From contig JAIUOC010000009.1 of NCBI GenBank assembly GCA_020161265.1, forward strand, positions 124,001-188,000: a DNA stretch of 64,000 nt. The letters are read 5' to 3'. The notes beneath the pieces were generated by a model that was not told where the DNA came from, searched no databases, and worked only from the letters and a program-made list of their open reading frames with translations. Of this stretch, positions 27,009 through 36,726 are shown piece by piece (the stretch's first letter is position 1; each line of letters opens with the position of its first letter). This DNA is from Chloroflexota bacterium. Lineage in GTDB: Bacteria; Chloroflexota; Chloroflexia; Chloroflexales; Herpetosiphonaceae. A program made the translations under genes and the position numbers.

Positions 27009-28985
27009 TTAAGCTTCGTTGGCCTTCGATTGAGGTAGTTGGTAGCTGGTGGAACGACCATCACCAGAACGCACTAAAACATTCCGCTCCACCAAATCAT
27101 TGAGATCGCGGGCGGCTTGTTTGGGCGAAATTTGGGTTAACTCACGGTAATCACGGTTGGTAATCGATGGATGTTGTTTGAGATAATCGAAAATTCGCTG
27201 CTGACGCTCATTTAATTCGATCGTTGGTGGGTACAGGCCCGGGTAGTTTTCAGCCAAGCCATGCAAATCGTTTAACAAGCGATCAAGGCCACTCGATTGA
27301 GCCAATTGAATCGCCTCGGCATAGTAGTGGCGCATCAGTTGGCTTTGGCCAAGCTCAGCATAGGCTTCGGCCAAATCGTAGCAAGTATTGGCTTGCCAAT
27401 TGTGGTTGTGCATGGCCGCAAAAATCTGATAGGCCGCCAGATAATGCTCGACCGCGAGGGTAAATTCTTGCATCCAAAAGCAACATGCGCCGATGCTTTT
27501 TTGACATAGGCCTTGCATGCGCCGATTGCCCGTGCGATCAGCCAAATTCAGGCTTTGCTCAAAATAATCAAGCGCTTGCGAGTAATGGCCCAAATCAAGG
27601 TAATCGTAGCCTAAATTATGGGCGATATGGGTCATGAGTAAACTATGGTTCACTTCATTGGCCGCCAACCATGCCGCTTGATGCTGGTTGATCGCCTCAG
27701 CATGCTCGCCCCGATGAGCGTAGAACATCCCACGGGCGTTAGCCAGCTCGGCCCAAGCCCCGCGATCAAGCGGATCGATCAAGCTAGCGGCTTGCTCAAG
27801 GCTGGTTTGGGCTTGCTCAAAATCACGCTGATCCTGAAACCACATCCATGCTTGCTCCAAACAAACCCGATAGCGCAAGGGGTCGTTGGGTGCGGCCCGT
27901 TCTAAAATCGCGATGCTATAGTTGAAGTGGGCTTGCGCTTCCATGGTGCTTTGCGAACGAAAAGCCTTGCCCCGCTTGTAGTAGGCCTCGGCTTTGAGCA
28001 ATGGCTCGTTGGCGGCCAAAGCTGCTTGATATTCACCCAAGGCGGTTTGGACATCGTTCATGGTCATGGCTACATCGCCACTGACCAACTTCAGCCGAAA
28101 CCACAGCTGTGGTTGTTGAATATCGTGGGCTTGAATCTGGGCCAACAATTCACGCAGTGCGCGACCCTGCAAATTATCAACAATCGTTTGATGCTCAGCG
28201 ATGACCAGACTAGCTGCTTGATCGTAGGCTTGGGCTTGAACCCAATGTTGAATTGATTGGAGTGGCTCGCTTGGTTGCAGCAACTCCGCTAATTGTTGAT
28301 GCCAGCGGCGGCGTTCGGGAGCGCTAATTTGGCTTTGTAAAAAGGATCGCAGCTTTTCAACCAAACCCAAACTCTCACTTCTAATCAGGCCATAATCGGC
28401 TAATTGTTGAATTGTGGGTTCGGCAATAGCATTTAATTCGAGCCAATGCTCCAGCCAACGTTGGGCTAGTGGTTGCTGATTGAAAGCCAGCATTCGTGCA
28501 AGGGTTTGTTCCGCAACCGTTAATTGCGGATACAATCCAATAATCGCATGGTTAGGAATCGTGGTGCTTGGTTGCTGTAATTCTTCGAGCAGCAATTTTG
28601 CCAAGCTTTGCACTGCTTGGTTGCGAATTGGATAGATTGTTTGCTCGACCACGCCCATGGCCTCGGCGAGATCGGCAATTCGCAAGCCTTCGATATAAAA
28701 GCCTGCCAACACGTTGTATGGTCGCCAAGGCAAGGCTAGCCAATGGCGCTCACCGTGGGGGCGAATCCGCTCAATCAGCCACCACAACAGTGCTTGAACT
28801 GCTCGCCCAAGCTCAGCCGAACCTTGGGGCGTATCAGCAACATACCAACGTTCGATTACCCGGCAGGTTGCTAAAGGCGAACTCGCCAAAAACAACACAT
28901 CACCCTCACGAGCATGGCGCAAGGCTTCCGCCAGCATTTTCTCAATCGTTGCTAGGTTGTAGGCCAACAAGTCTGGCTGATTCAT
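27009..28985 (-). CDS. TPR-rich transcriptional regulator with terminal helix-turn-helix domains
   Basis: The 658-residue protein has an N-terminal region of about 130 residues containing a helix-turn-helix-like stretch (EGLRIADLAEAMGVVEQTIYPIRNQAV) that resembles sigma-factor region 4. It then has many tetratricopeptide units (about residues 270-570, such as AHNLGYDYLDLGHYSQALDYFEQSL). A C-terminal winged helix follows (ERQQRIFDYLKQHPSITNRDYRELTQIS), of a DeoR/Fic-associated type. Large TPR regulators of this general sort bind partner proteins or peptides through the repeats. No receiver or ATPase domain is present. The gene is monocistronic and divergent from the GEVED protein gene. Confidence 0.72.
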   Translation of the reverse strand: MNQPDLLAYNLATIEKMLAEALRHAREGDVLFLASSPLATCRVIERWYVADTPQGSAELGRAVQALLWWLIERIRPHGERHWLALPWRPYNVLAGFYIEGLRIADLAEAMGVVEQTIYPIRNQAVQSLAKLLLEELQQPSTTIPNHAIIGLYPQLTVAEQTLARMLAFNQQPLAQRWLEHWLELNAIAEPTIQQLADYGLIRSESLGLVEKLRSFLQSQISAPERRRWHQQLAELLQPSEPLQSIQHWVQAQAYDQAASLVIAEHQTIVDNLQGRALRELLAQIQAHDIQQPQLWFRLKLVSGDVAMTMNDVQTALGEYQAALAANEPLLKAEAYYKRGKAFRSQSTMEAQAHFNYSIAILERAAPNDPLRYRVCLEQAWMWFQDQRDFEQAQTSLEQAASLIDPLDRGAWAELANARGMFYAHRGEHAEAINQHQAAWLAANEVNHSLLMTHIAHNLGYDYLDLGHYSQALDYFEQSLNLADRTGNRRMQGLCQKSIGACCFWMQEFTLAVEHYLAAYQIFAAMHNHNWQANTCYDLAEAYAELGQSQLMRHYYAEAIQLAQSSGLDRLLNDLHGLAENYPGLYPPTIELNERQQRIFDYLKQHPSITNRDYRELTQISPKQAARDLNDLVERNVLVRSGDGRSTSYQLPQSKANEA

Positions 28986-29200
28986 GGTACATCCTTGTCC
29001 AAATTGCGGCTGCTCCTCACTCCTACCGCATACCCCGAACCATTGGCTAATCAGGTCATGAGACGAATCGAATCGCTTAAAAATAGCTAAAAACGCTAGA
29101 GCTTTTTTGATTGAGTTAGGAATGGCTGACTGCGATACTAAAACCAGCTTCCACTACGTCCCCGCCATTGTCACGTTCCACCCCGTGTAAGGAGGATTGT

Positions 29201-32200
29201 ATGTCGTTGGTTCTACGTCGGTTTGGCATGATCGCATTTATGGTCATGTTTATTTTAGCATTAGCGATTGGCAGTTCTGCCAAGGCCGCTCCGTTGGCCG
29301 ATGATGTGAGCATCGATCTTGGCGATGCACCCTCATCAAACAACAATTTTGGTTTAATGATGGATGCCTATAGCGGCGTGCCTGCTAAGTATCCAACCGT
29401 CTTCTCGACTGTGCCGAATGGCCCTTCACACATCTTGGCTAAGTTGATTCACCTTGGCCCCGGCGTAAGCCAAGAGGATGAGGCTGATAGTGGTTTTGAT
29501 GCTGATGGCCCAAATAACATCGACCCCAGCGCCAACACCCCCGACCAAGATCGCTATGATAATGCCTTCCTCAGCCCATTGGATATCAATAGCTTGCCCA
29601 ACTGCCAACCAACCCAACTGCGCTACCAAGTGACAGTTGACCCAAGCTGGACTGGTGGCACAATCAAGCTGTATACCAACTTGTGGTTCGACTGGGATCG
29701 CAGCGGCTATTGGGGTGGAGCAACCTTCAATTGTGCCAATGCGACCACCACTGAATGGTCAGTCCAAAATGATGTGAATGTGATCACTGGCCCTGGCACC
29801 TATATTTTCAGCACCTCGGCTTTCTTGCCAGTCAATACCAATAGCAACAAACCCTTGTGGATGCGGATTTCGTTGAGCGAAACACCTGCAACCAATGACG
29901 ATGGTCGCGGCCCAGCCAATCGCTGGAAATATGGCGAAACCGAGGACTACCTATTAACCGGTAGCGATGAGCCAACCCCAGAACCAACCAAAACCTTTAC
30001 CCCAACTCCAGTCCCAACGCGGACGTTTACCCCAACCCCACCACCAACCCGCACCTTTACCCCAACGCCAACCAATACGGCGACGGCTACCTCAACTAAT
30101 ACCCCGCCACCAACGCGGACATTTACTCCAACGCCAACCCCAAGTGGCAATGATATTATCTCCGATCTTGGCGATGCGCCGGATTCGACCAACCACTTCT
30201 CAACTGGTATGTTGGCCTATGCTCCAGCGACGGGTGCTCGCTACCCGACCGTGTTCGACCCCAGTACAGGCTTGCCTGAAGGCCCATTGCACTATGATGC
30301 CAAACAAGTTGTGCTTGGCAACCTCTCAACCTTTGAACGCGAGGCGGATATTGGCCCCGATGCCGATGGCGTGAACAATATTCAGCCAAGCACCAATTTA
30401 CCCAACCTTGATAAAGCTGATGATGCCTTCTATTTGGGCGTGCCCACGGTCAACAGCTTTATTCCCGCCTGCCAAACCGAGGCTCTTGACTATCAAGTAA
30501 CGGTCAACAGTGTTCCATCAGGTGTCACACGCCTGTATGTCAACGTCTGGATTGACTGGAACCGCAGTGGTTTCTGGGGTGGTTCAACCCAATGTAATGG
30601 TGGCTTGGCCAATGAATGGGCCGTGCAAAACCAAATGATCCCTGTGGTAAGCGGCAACTATGTCACGCCCAATTTCTTGAGTGGGATTCAAACCAGCAAT
30701 TTAGGCGATATCTGGATTCGGATCACGATCAGCGATAGCCCAGCAACCAACGATGATGGCCGTGGCCCAAGCAGTGGCTGGAAATATGGCGAAACCGAAG
30801 ATTATCTGCTGCGCTATATCACCAACCCAACGCCAACCCACACGCCAACTCATACCCCAACCAATACGCCAACCAATACCCCGACTCCAAGCCATACCCC
30901 AACCCCGCTGCCAGCAATCAGCGATTTGGGCGATGCTCCTGATTCAAGCAACAATTTCGCGGTCAATATGACCACCTATGTTACTGGCGTGATTGCCCGT
31001 TTCCCAACCGTCTTTGGTGGCCCCGCGCCAATTGGCCCCTTCCACCGCGATGCCCGACGCTACCACCTTGGCCGAGGTGTAACCTTCGAAAAAGAAGCTG
31101 ACATTTCGTTCGACATGGATTATACCCATAACATCTCACCAACCCTCAACATGAACGACCAAGATCGGGCTGATGATGGTTTGGTTAGCCCACGCACCTT
31201 GCAGGCGTATCAAAACTGTAGTGCTACGCGGTTTACATACACCGTCACCAATAATACTGCATCACCTTTGACGGTCTATTTCAACTCATGGTGGGATTGG
31301 AACCGCAGCGGCAATTGGGGCGGAACCTTCCAATGTCCCAATGGGCTTTCCAATGAATGGGCGGTGCAAAATCAAGTGATTGTACTGGCTCCTGGGGTCA
31401 ATACCTTTACTACGCCTACGTTCTTCCCCTACCATCCACCACAACGGGCTGGGATTTGGTTCCGCATGACGGTTAGCCCAACACCTGCCAGCGCCGCTGA
31501 TGGTCGTGGGCCAAATGCTGGTTGGGAGTTTGGCGAAACCGAGGATTATATCTTCATGCCCGATTTGGGCGATGCGCCGGATAGCAATAATAGCGCAGGA
31601 GCCAGCATCCTCGCCTATTCGCCAGCAACTCAAGGTTTCTTCCCAACGATTTTCAACCGTGTGCCAGCCGCTTTGCCCAAAGGCCCATTACACCAAAACT
31701 TGGGCATGCCGTATATGCTAGGCAAATCGTTGACCGCTGAAACTGATGCCGATATTGGGCTTGATGACGATGCCACAACTAATATTCAAACAGCGCTGAA
31801 CCGGGGCAATTTTGATCGCGCCGACGATACCTTTGCCGGTGGTCCACCGACTGCCAATAGTTTCGGCCACTGCCGCGCCAATACTTTGCCTTATACCGTG
31901 CGTTTGCCCAATAATCCAGCCCCAACTGGCTCGATGGTCGCCTATGTCAATGTCTGGATCGATTGGGGCGCGAATGGGCAATGGGGTACAAACTATGGCT
32001 GTGTCGATTCACTTGGGATTACGCGGGTAGCTCGCGAGTGGGCTGTCCAAAATCAGGTCGTCAATCTTAGCGGCCCAAATGTCTACAACTTAGTAACGCC
32101 AGTGTTCTATTCATATCAACCAACCTTGCCATTCAAGCCAGTTTGGCTGCGGATCACCATCAGCAACACCCCGGCAACCGCCGCCGATGGTCGTGGCCCA

Positions 32201-32587
32201 AACACTGGTTGGGAATACGGCGAAACCGAAGATTATCAATTGAAGGTCTTGTTGACCCACGTGGTTAGCGGCCATGTCTTTGATACTGCTGGCTTGCCAC
32301 TTGTTGATGCCAATGTCTACTTGTATCGCCGTGGTACTGCTGGCAATCCAGCTCCCGAGTTGGTTGCCAGTGCCCAAACCGATGAACAAGGGTTCTACGA
32401 AGTGAGCGGCGAAGCCAATGGTGAATACTTGATCTTCGTCGAGCAAGCGGGCTACCAATCAATTTGGTACAAAGATGCCGCCACCGCCGACCAAGCTCAA
32501 CCGATCTCAGTCGATGAGCCTGGGGTCAATCGAATCGATGTTACGCTTGTGCCAAACGGCGAACCAGCGCCAACCTACGAAAAATAA
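29201..32587 (+). CDS. Secreted repeat protein with four GEVED domains
   Basis: The 1128-residue protein has a signal peptide (hydrophobic MIAFMVMFILALAIGSSAKA). Four repeats of about 200 residues follow, each starting with DLGDAP(D/S)S and ending GETEDY, the GEVED-domain hallmark. The first three are separated by Thr/Pro linkers (TPTPTPT-like), while the third and fourth are joined directly. A C-terminal carboxypeptidase-regulatory/CnaB-like beta domain (VVSGHVFDTAGLPLVDANVYLY) closes the protein. GEVED proteins are surface-exposed and are often adhesin-like. No LPXTG or PEP-CTERM sorting motif was seen. AAGGAGG precedes the ATG at 29201. An exported protease-like gene follows after 95 bases. 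Confidence 0.85.
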   Translation: MSLVLRRFGMIAFMVMFILALAIGSSAKAAPLADDVSIDLGDAPSSNNNFGLMMDAYSGVPAKYPTVFSTVPNGPSHILAKLIHLGPGVSQEDEADSGFDADGPNNIDPSANTPDQDRYDNAFLSPLDINSLPNCQPTQLRYQVTVDPSWTGGTIKLYTNLWFDWDRSGYWGGATFNCANATTTEWSVQNDVNVITGPGTYIFSTSAFLPVNTNSNKPLWMRISLSETPATNDDGRGPANRWKYGETEDYLLTGSDEPTPEPTKTFTPTPVPTRTFTPTPPPTRTFTPTPTNTATATSTNTPPPTRTFTPTPTPSGNDIISDLGDAPDSTNHFSTGMLAYAPATGARYPTVFDPSTGLPEGPLHYDAKQVVLGNLSTFEREADIGPDADGVNNIQPSTNLPNLDKADDAFYLGVPTVNSFIPACQTEALDYQVTVNSVPSGVTRLYVNVWIDWNRSGFWGGSTQCNGGLANEWAVQNQMIPVVSGNYVTPNFLSGIQTSNLGDIWIRITISDSPATNDDGRGPSSGWKYGETEDYLLRYITNPTPTHTPTHTPTNTPTNTPTPSHTPTPLPAISDLGDAPDSSNNFAVNMTTYVTGVIARFPTVFGGPAPIGPFHRDARRYHLGRGVTFEKEADISFDMDYTHNISPTLNMNDQDRADDGLVSPRTLQAYQNCSATRFTYTVTNNTASPLTVYFNSWWDWNRSGNWGGTFQCPNGLSNEWAVQNQVIVLAPGVNTFTTPTFFPYHPPQRAGIWFRMTVSPTPASAADGRGPNAGWEFGETEDYIFMPDLGDAPDSNNSAGASILAYSPATQGFFPTIFNRVPAALPKGPLHQNLGMPYMLGKSLTAETDADIGLDDDATTNIQTALNRGNFDRADDTFAGGPPTANSFGHCRANTLPYTVRLPNNPAPTGSMVAYVNVWIDWGANGQWGTNYGCVDSLGITRVAREWAVQNQVVNLSGPNVYNLVTPVFYSYQPTLPFKPVWLRITISNTPATAADGRGPNTGWEYGETEDYQLKVLLTHVVSGHVFDTAGLPLVDANVYLYRRGTAGNPAPELVASAQTDEQGFYEVSGEANGEYLIFVEQAGYQSIWYKDAATADQAQPISVDEPGVNRIDVTLVPNGEPAPTYEK

Positions 32588-32682
32588 ACGGCACTGCTAG
32601 CCAATTCAAACAATGAGGTTACCGACGCTTGCTCAGCCAGTTTTGGCTTGGGCAGGCGTTGGCGTTTGCGGAGGATTATCCC

Positions 32683-35301
32683 ATGGGAACACGTCTGCTG
32701 CGGTGCTGCTTGCTGATCGGTCTATTGTTAAGTGCCATGCTTCCGCCAATCGTGGAGGCAACACCGAAAGCAGCGCCATTGGTGGCCATTTATATTTTGG
32801 CCTACGATAATCGGCTTGATAGCACGATGAATTTAACGCCCTATTATGATGCAACTCTCACTAGCATCACCAATGCCACTGTTGGCCAGCCCGATCTCAC
32901 GGCGATTGTGTTGGCTGATTTGGCAGGAATGAATGATACCCATGTGCGGGTTGTGCAGAATGGCAATGTCAATACCTTGATTGGCTTGCCCGACTTTGAT
33001 GGAATTATTGATAGCAACCTTAAAGAATATGATGTGACCGATGGCAAAACCTTGGGCGGTTTTTTATTGTGGGCCAAAAGCAGTTACGTTGGCCAAAACT
33101 ACACCTTGAGCTACATTGGCCATGGTGTGCCAATTATGCCCGATATCGAGATTTCAACCCTCAGCCAGCCCGAACGCCCAGCCAGCAGTGTCAATCTGCC
33201 ACCATTGCCCACCCGCATTGGGGCCAATGCCGATGTGACCGATCACACGCTGACCACGAGTATCAGCGGCTATAATGCGCTTTCGCCCAATGATTTGGCT
33301 TTGGCCTTGGCAATTGCGGCTCCGGTTGGCCCACGCTTGGCCGTGCTCGATGTGTTGATGTGCTTTGGTGGCTCGATTGAGGCCTTATACCCACTTGCAC
33401 CGTATGCTGAATATCTGACTGCCTCGCCCAATTATGCCTTTTTCGACCCAACGATGCCTGGTAATGCGCTATTTGGCTTGAATAGTAACCCCAATCCGCT
33501 ACAAATGGCCCAGCACATCCTCAATAGCTACCATAATCAACTGCCAAGCAGCGATCATCCACGCATTTTAAGCGTGATCGATGCCGATCAATTAAACAAT
33601 CTCAAAACGACGTGGGATAGTGCTTCGAACGCAATCTATGCCAACTTGCTCAATCCCAGCCAGCGCGAAGTAACTCGCACAGCCTTGTTTAACGCCTACC
33701 TTGAGAGCCGAAAATACGATTTGACCTATTGTGAGCCAAGCGACTGGGAGCTGAATGCGCCCGATGGCTTGGTCGATTTGCGCAGTTTTGCCCATGGCTT
33801 GAGCCAAAGTTTCGCCAATCTCAATCCGCAAGTTGCTAGTTTTGCTGCGCAAACCCGCGATCGGATTCGCAATAGCAGTGGTAATCCAATGGTTGTGGTT
33901 TATCGCTTGGTGGATAACGATTTTCCATGGTTCGACCCAACGCCAACCCAATGGATTTTTGATGGCCCTAACCAGCTTGGGATTGACGATGATGCCGCTG
34001 GCTTAAGTTTATATGCCGATTTGCAAGGTCTTTCGGTGGCGGGAGCAACCGAATTAAGCTGGCAGGCCCATTGGTATCACGATGATGATACCCAGCTCGA
34101 CAATCCGCATCCGTTGGCATTTTTAGCCGATGTGACTCATCGCAACGGCTGGGATGAAGTGTTTCAGGAATATTGGCGCGATATTGAGGTACAAACGGCG
34201 TTGTGTACGCCCAGTTTACCTGCTGCCCGCGATCAATCGACTCCTCGCGCCGATATCAGCGTGAGTCAATTCAACCCTACCGATAGCAACTTGGCGGTCA
34301 ACGAATCAATTCGTTTGAGTGTTATGCTGAATGCTAGTCGCGCAGTGCAACGTAGCGATCTCTGCTTTGAGGTTGTTTTGAATGGAACCATTGTATTTAC
34401 TGATAGTTTGATGTTGACCAAACTTGAGGCAGGGAGCCAACGAATCTTTGCCCAAAAAATTTGGCAACCAACCAACGCTGGTGTTTATAGCTTGCGGGTC
34501 GTTGGCGATGGCGGTCAGCATGTGCAAGAAAGCAACGAAAATAATAATGTGCTTACCCGCTCGCTAAATATTGCGCCAACCGTGCCGCGCCGTCCGATGT
34601 TAAATGCGACAACACTCAATAATCTGCAATTATCGAATAGCCCAACCGTTACGCTGAAAGTCCAGCAACAAGCGGGCAGTGGTACACCAGTTTCAAGAGT
34701 GATTATCCAAGCCTATCAATATCAGGGCAATGCTGCCAACCCACGCTTGCAAACACCAGTGCTACGGGCTACTACCACGATTAATCAACCAAATTTACCA
34801 ACAGTACAATTAAGCGTAGCAGGCTTAGATCCTGGCGCGGTGGTCTTGTATATTTGGGGCTATTCGAGCAATGGCTATAGCTTGATTCCGGCAATCGTGC
34901 GGCTAAATTATGCGCCATTGCCCGCAATCATCAGCCAAAACCAAAAACATATCTATCGATTTAGCCTCAAGCGCGACCAAGCCCAAGCCTTTCGTTTACA
35001 AAGCCAACTTGGTAATAGCAATTTGCACGCTTGGGAGCCACATATCTGGACAGCCCCAACTCAGCAATCAACCAGCCTTGGATTGGATCAGATTAGCTAT
35101 AACCCAACGCCATTAGCTGGCGAATACATCATACAAGTTAGTAGCAGTGATACTAGTCGCTATCTGTTTACGGCGATACCCAACCCGCCAGCAGGTCGCA
35201 ACCTTGAAACGATCACCAGTAAACAACCACGGCCAATTTTTGAGGAGCCAATTCCATTTTTGCCGACTGATCAGATGTTTATTCCAGTAGTGCAACGTTA
35301 A
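32683..35301 (+). CDS. Exported clan-CD cysteine-protease-like protein with CARDB domain
   Basis: The 872-residue protein has a signal peptide (LLRCCLLIGLLLSAMLPP) and a domain resembling clostripain (C11) and other clan CD peptidases. His147 lies in the YIGHG motif and Cys227 in LAVLDVLMCFGG, each after a hydrophobic strand, as expected for the catalytic dyad. The spelling differs from classical C11 DACLM. A CARDB-like beta domain (about residues 525-635, with QESNENNNVLTRSL) and a PPC-like C-terminal domain follow. GGAGG eight bases before the ATG at 32683 supports this start over an upstream TTG. It may process or be carried with the preceding GEVED protein, which is inference from adjacency. 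Confidence 0.68.
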   Translation: MGTRLLRCCLLIGLLLSAMLPPIVEATPKAAPLVAIYILAYDNRLDSTMNLTPYYDATLTSITNATVGQPDLTAIVLADLAGMNDTHVRVVQNGNVNTLIGLPDFDGIIDSNLKEYDVTDGKTLGGFLLWAKSSYVGQNYTLSYIGHGVPIMPDIEISTLSQPERPASSVNLPPLPTRIGANADVTDHTLTTSISGYNALSPNDLALALAIAAPVGPRLAVLDVLMCFGGSIEALYPLAPYAEYLTASPNYAFFDPTMPGNALFGLNSNPNPLQMAQHILNSYHNQLPSSDHPRILSVIDADQLNNLKTTWDSASNAIYANLLNPSQREVTRTALFNAYLESRKYDLTYCEPSDWELNAPDGLVDLRSFAHGLSQSFANLNPQVASFAAQTRDRIRNSSGNPMVVVYRLVDNDFPWFDPTPTQWIFDGPNQLGIDDDAAGLSLYADLQGLSVAGATELSWQAHWYHDDDTQLDNPHPLAFLADVTHRNGWDEVFQEYWRDIEVQTALCTPSLPAARDQSTPRADISVSQFNPTDSNLAVNESIRLSVMLNASRAVQRSDLCFEVVLNGTIVFTDSLMLTKLEAGSQRIFAQKIWQPTNAGVYSLRVVGDGGQHVQESNENNNVLTRSLNIAPTVPRRPMLNATTLNNLQLSNSPTVTLKVQQQAGSGTPVSRVIIQAYQYQGNAANPRLQTPVLRATTTINQPNLPTVQLSVAGLDPGAVVLYIWGYSSNGYSLIPAIVRLNYAPLPAIISQNQKHIYRFSLKRDQAQAFRLQSQLGNSNLHAWEPHIWTAPTQQSTSLGLDQISYNPTPLAGEYIIQVSSSDTSRYLFTAIPNPPAGRNLETITSKQPRPIFEEPIPFLPTDQMFIPVVQR

Positions 35302-35325
35302 TGGTTGACTCAACCACTCGCCAAT

Positions 35326-35362
35326 AAAAAGCCCCTCGCTCACTGTAGTGGACGAGGGGTCG
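35326..35362 (-). terminator. Rho-independent terminator
   Basis: The stem CCCCTCG (35332-35338) pairs with 35353-35359 and has an inner CACT/AGTG extension. On the minus strand it is followed by TTTTTATT, so it ends the transcript of the two minus-strand genes to its right. Confidence 0.7.
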
Positions 35363-35379
35363 TAGGAAACCAACGAAGG

Positions 35380-35952
35380 TTATTCGGCGCTAACCAAACT
35401 GCCGCCACGCGCCATCCCTTTGGCAATCCGCACGGGATCGCCGTTGTAGAGCATGGTCAGCGGGCCAGCCATAGCGCTAAATCGTTCGCTGGTAATTTGC
35501 CATTCGTGCATACGGCTGCCACCAAGGTAAATCGGTGAGCCAGCGCGGAGCCAGCCAAACAAATTGCGCATCAAATCGAGCACAGTTTTGGAGCCAAGCT
35601 GAAACGGCACCAACATTACCGCCAATGACCATGGCTCAGTTGGAAAACCATCGGGGTCGCGCAATTCGTCAAGTTCTTGCAAAACTGTAGCGTGGGCAAA
35701 TTGGGCCAACGCTTCGCTGGCCGCCTGCCAACGATCATACTCGCTGGTGATCAGCACCAACTGACCATCGGGAATTTGCCGCGCCAAATGCACCGCCAAA
35801 TCGACCAGTTCATCACCAAACAAAATAATCCGATCAGCTGGTGATTCAGGCACAACCAAGCCTTTGAAATGCGGAGCAACCAATGTTGCATATTCGTTGC
35901 GCCGATCAGCTCGGTTCTGTTCACGCGCACCACGTCCCTTTTGACGGGTCAT
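35380..35952 (-). CDS. Hypothetical protein, possibly methyltransferase-like
   Basis: The 190-residue protein has a basic N-terminus followed by an alternating alpha/beta pattern. DRIILFGDELVDLAVHLAR and GQLVLITSEYDRWQAASEAL resemble the first strands of a SAM-dependent methyltransferase fold, but no clear glycine-rich SAM motif or catalytic motif is present. Late strands include SPIYLGGSRMHEWQ. It is cotranscribed with the upstream membrane-anchored gene (15-base gap). No confident family assignment is possible. Confidence 0.55.
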   Translation of the reverse strand: MTRQKGRGAREQNRADRRNEYATLVAPHFKGLVVPESPADRIILFGDELVDLAVHLARQIPDGQLVLITSEYDRWQAASEALAQFAHATVLQELDELRDPDGFPTEPWSLAVMLVPFQLGSKTVLDLMRNLFGWLRAGSPIYLGGSRMHEWQITSERFSAMAGPLTMLYNGDPVRIAKGMARGGSLVSAE

Positions 35953-35967
35953 GAAAACTCCTTAAAC

Positions 35968-36549
35968 TTATTGTTGTTGAGCAAGTAAATTAACTTCCAG
36001 CCGAATTTCCTCAGCAGGAATTTCGACAACCATGGTTAATGCGGTTGGATTCTTGATCGGCAAGGTGAGATCAAGCGTTGTGTTAGCGTTGGGCGGCAAA
36101 TTGGCCGCTGCATCGCCTTGGGCAGCATAGACCGTGCCCGATTGGTCGGTAAAACGAAAGGCCGACAAGGGCACGCGCAATTCTTTGCTACTAATATTGG
36201 TAACCAGGCCTTTAATTTGTAGGCCATCGCCCACTTGTTGGAGCGATTGAATATCAACTTTGAGCTTATTGTTGGTGACCACAGGCGTAATTGGCACAAC
36301 CGCCTCGCCGCCTTGAAGCCGCGCAATTGCGGTTGAACTCCACTCCTGCACGGGAGCAGGCAAAGGCAAAATCGGTGTACCAAGATCTTGGCTGGCCACC
36401 TGAGTGGCGTTGGCTTCGGCAAAACGACTGCGAAGCGTTTGCTCACTATCAGGATTACAAGAACGAGTTGAAACCAAAAAAATTAACACCAGCCCAATAA
36501 TGACCCCGATCAGCGCCGGGTGAGGGCTATTGACTCGCTGCGAAAACAT
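35968..36549 (-). CDS. Membrane-anchored protein with DUF4352/FxLYD-like beta domain
   Basis: The 193-residue protein has one hydrophobic segment near residues 13-29 (LIGVIIGLVLIFLV), then a Pro/Ser linker. A C-terminal beta-sandwich of about 90 residues contains GLVTNISSKELRVPLSAFRFTDQSG, typical of DUF4352/FxLYD extracytoplasmic domains. It should face outside the membrane. The second of two adjacent ATGs (36549) has GGAGG at six bases and is chosen. It forms a two-gene unit with the following hypothetical gene. Function is unknown. Confidence 0.65.
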   Translation of the reverse strand: MFSQRVNSPHPALIGVIIGLVLIFLVSTRSCNPDSEQTLRSRFAEANATQVASQDLGTPILPLPAPVQEWSSTAIARLQGGEAVVPITPVVTNNKLKVDIQSLQQVGDGLQIKGLVTNISSKELRVPLSAFRFTDQSGTVYAAQGDAAANLPPNANTTLDLTLPIKNPTALTMVVEIPAEEIRLEVNLLAQQQ

Positions 36550-36726
36550 CATCAACCTCCAGCACAATCGTAACGAGTATTGTACCGCGCTTTTAGCCAA
36601 ACATAATCATCCAGGTAATAACCCAATCATAGGACAAAAATCCATGTTTTCGTTCAGGGCGATTAACGCTACAATACGAGCATCGCTCCCCCGCGTAGTG
36701 ATTTTGGCAAAAGGAGTTCCACGGCG

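Noticed and set aside
29947-30192. Gly/Val-rich frame antisense to the GEVED gene
   Set aside because: It is the reverse complement of Thr/Pro linker codons, with low complexity and no start signal.
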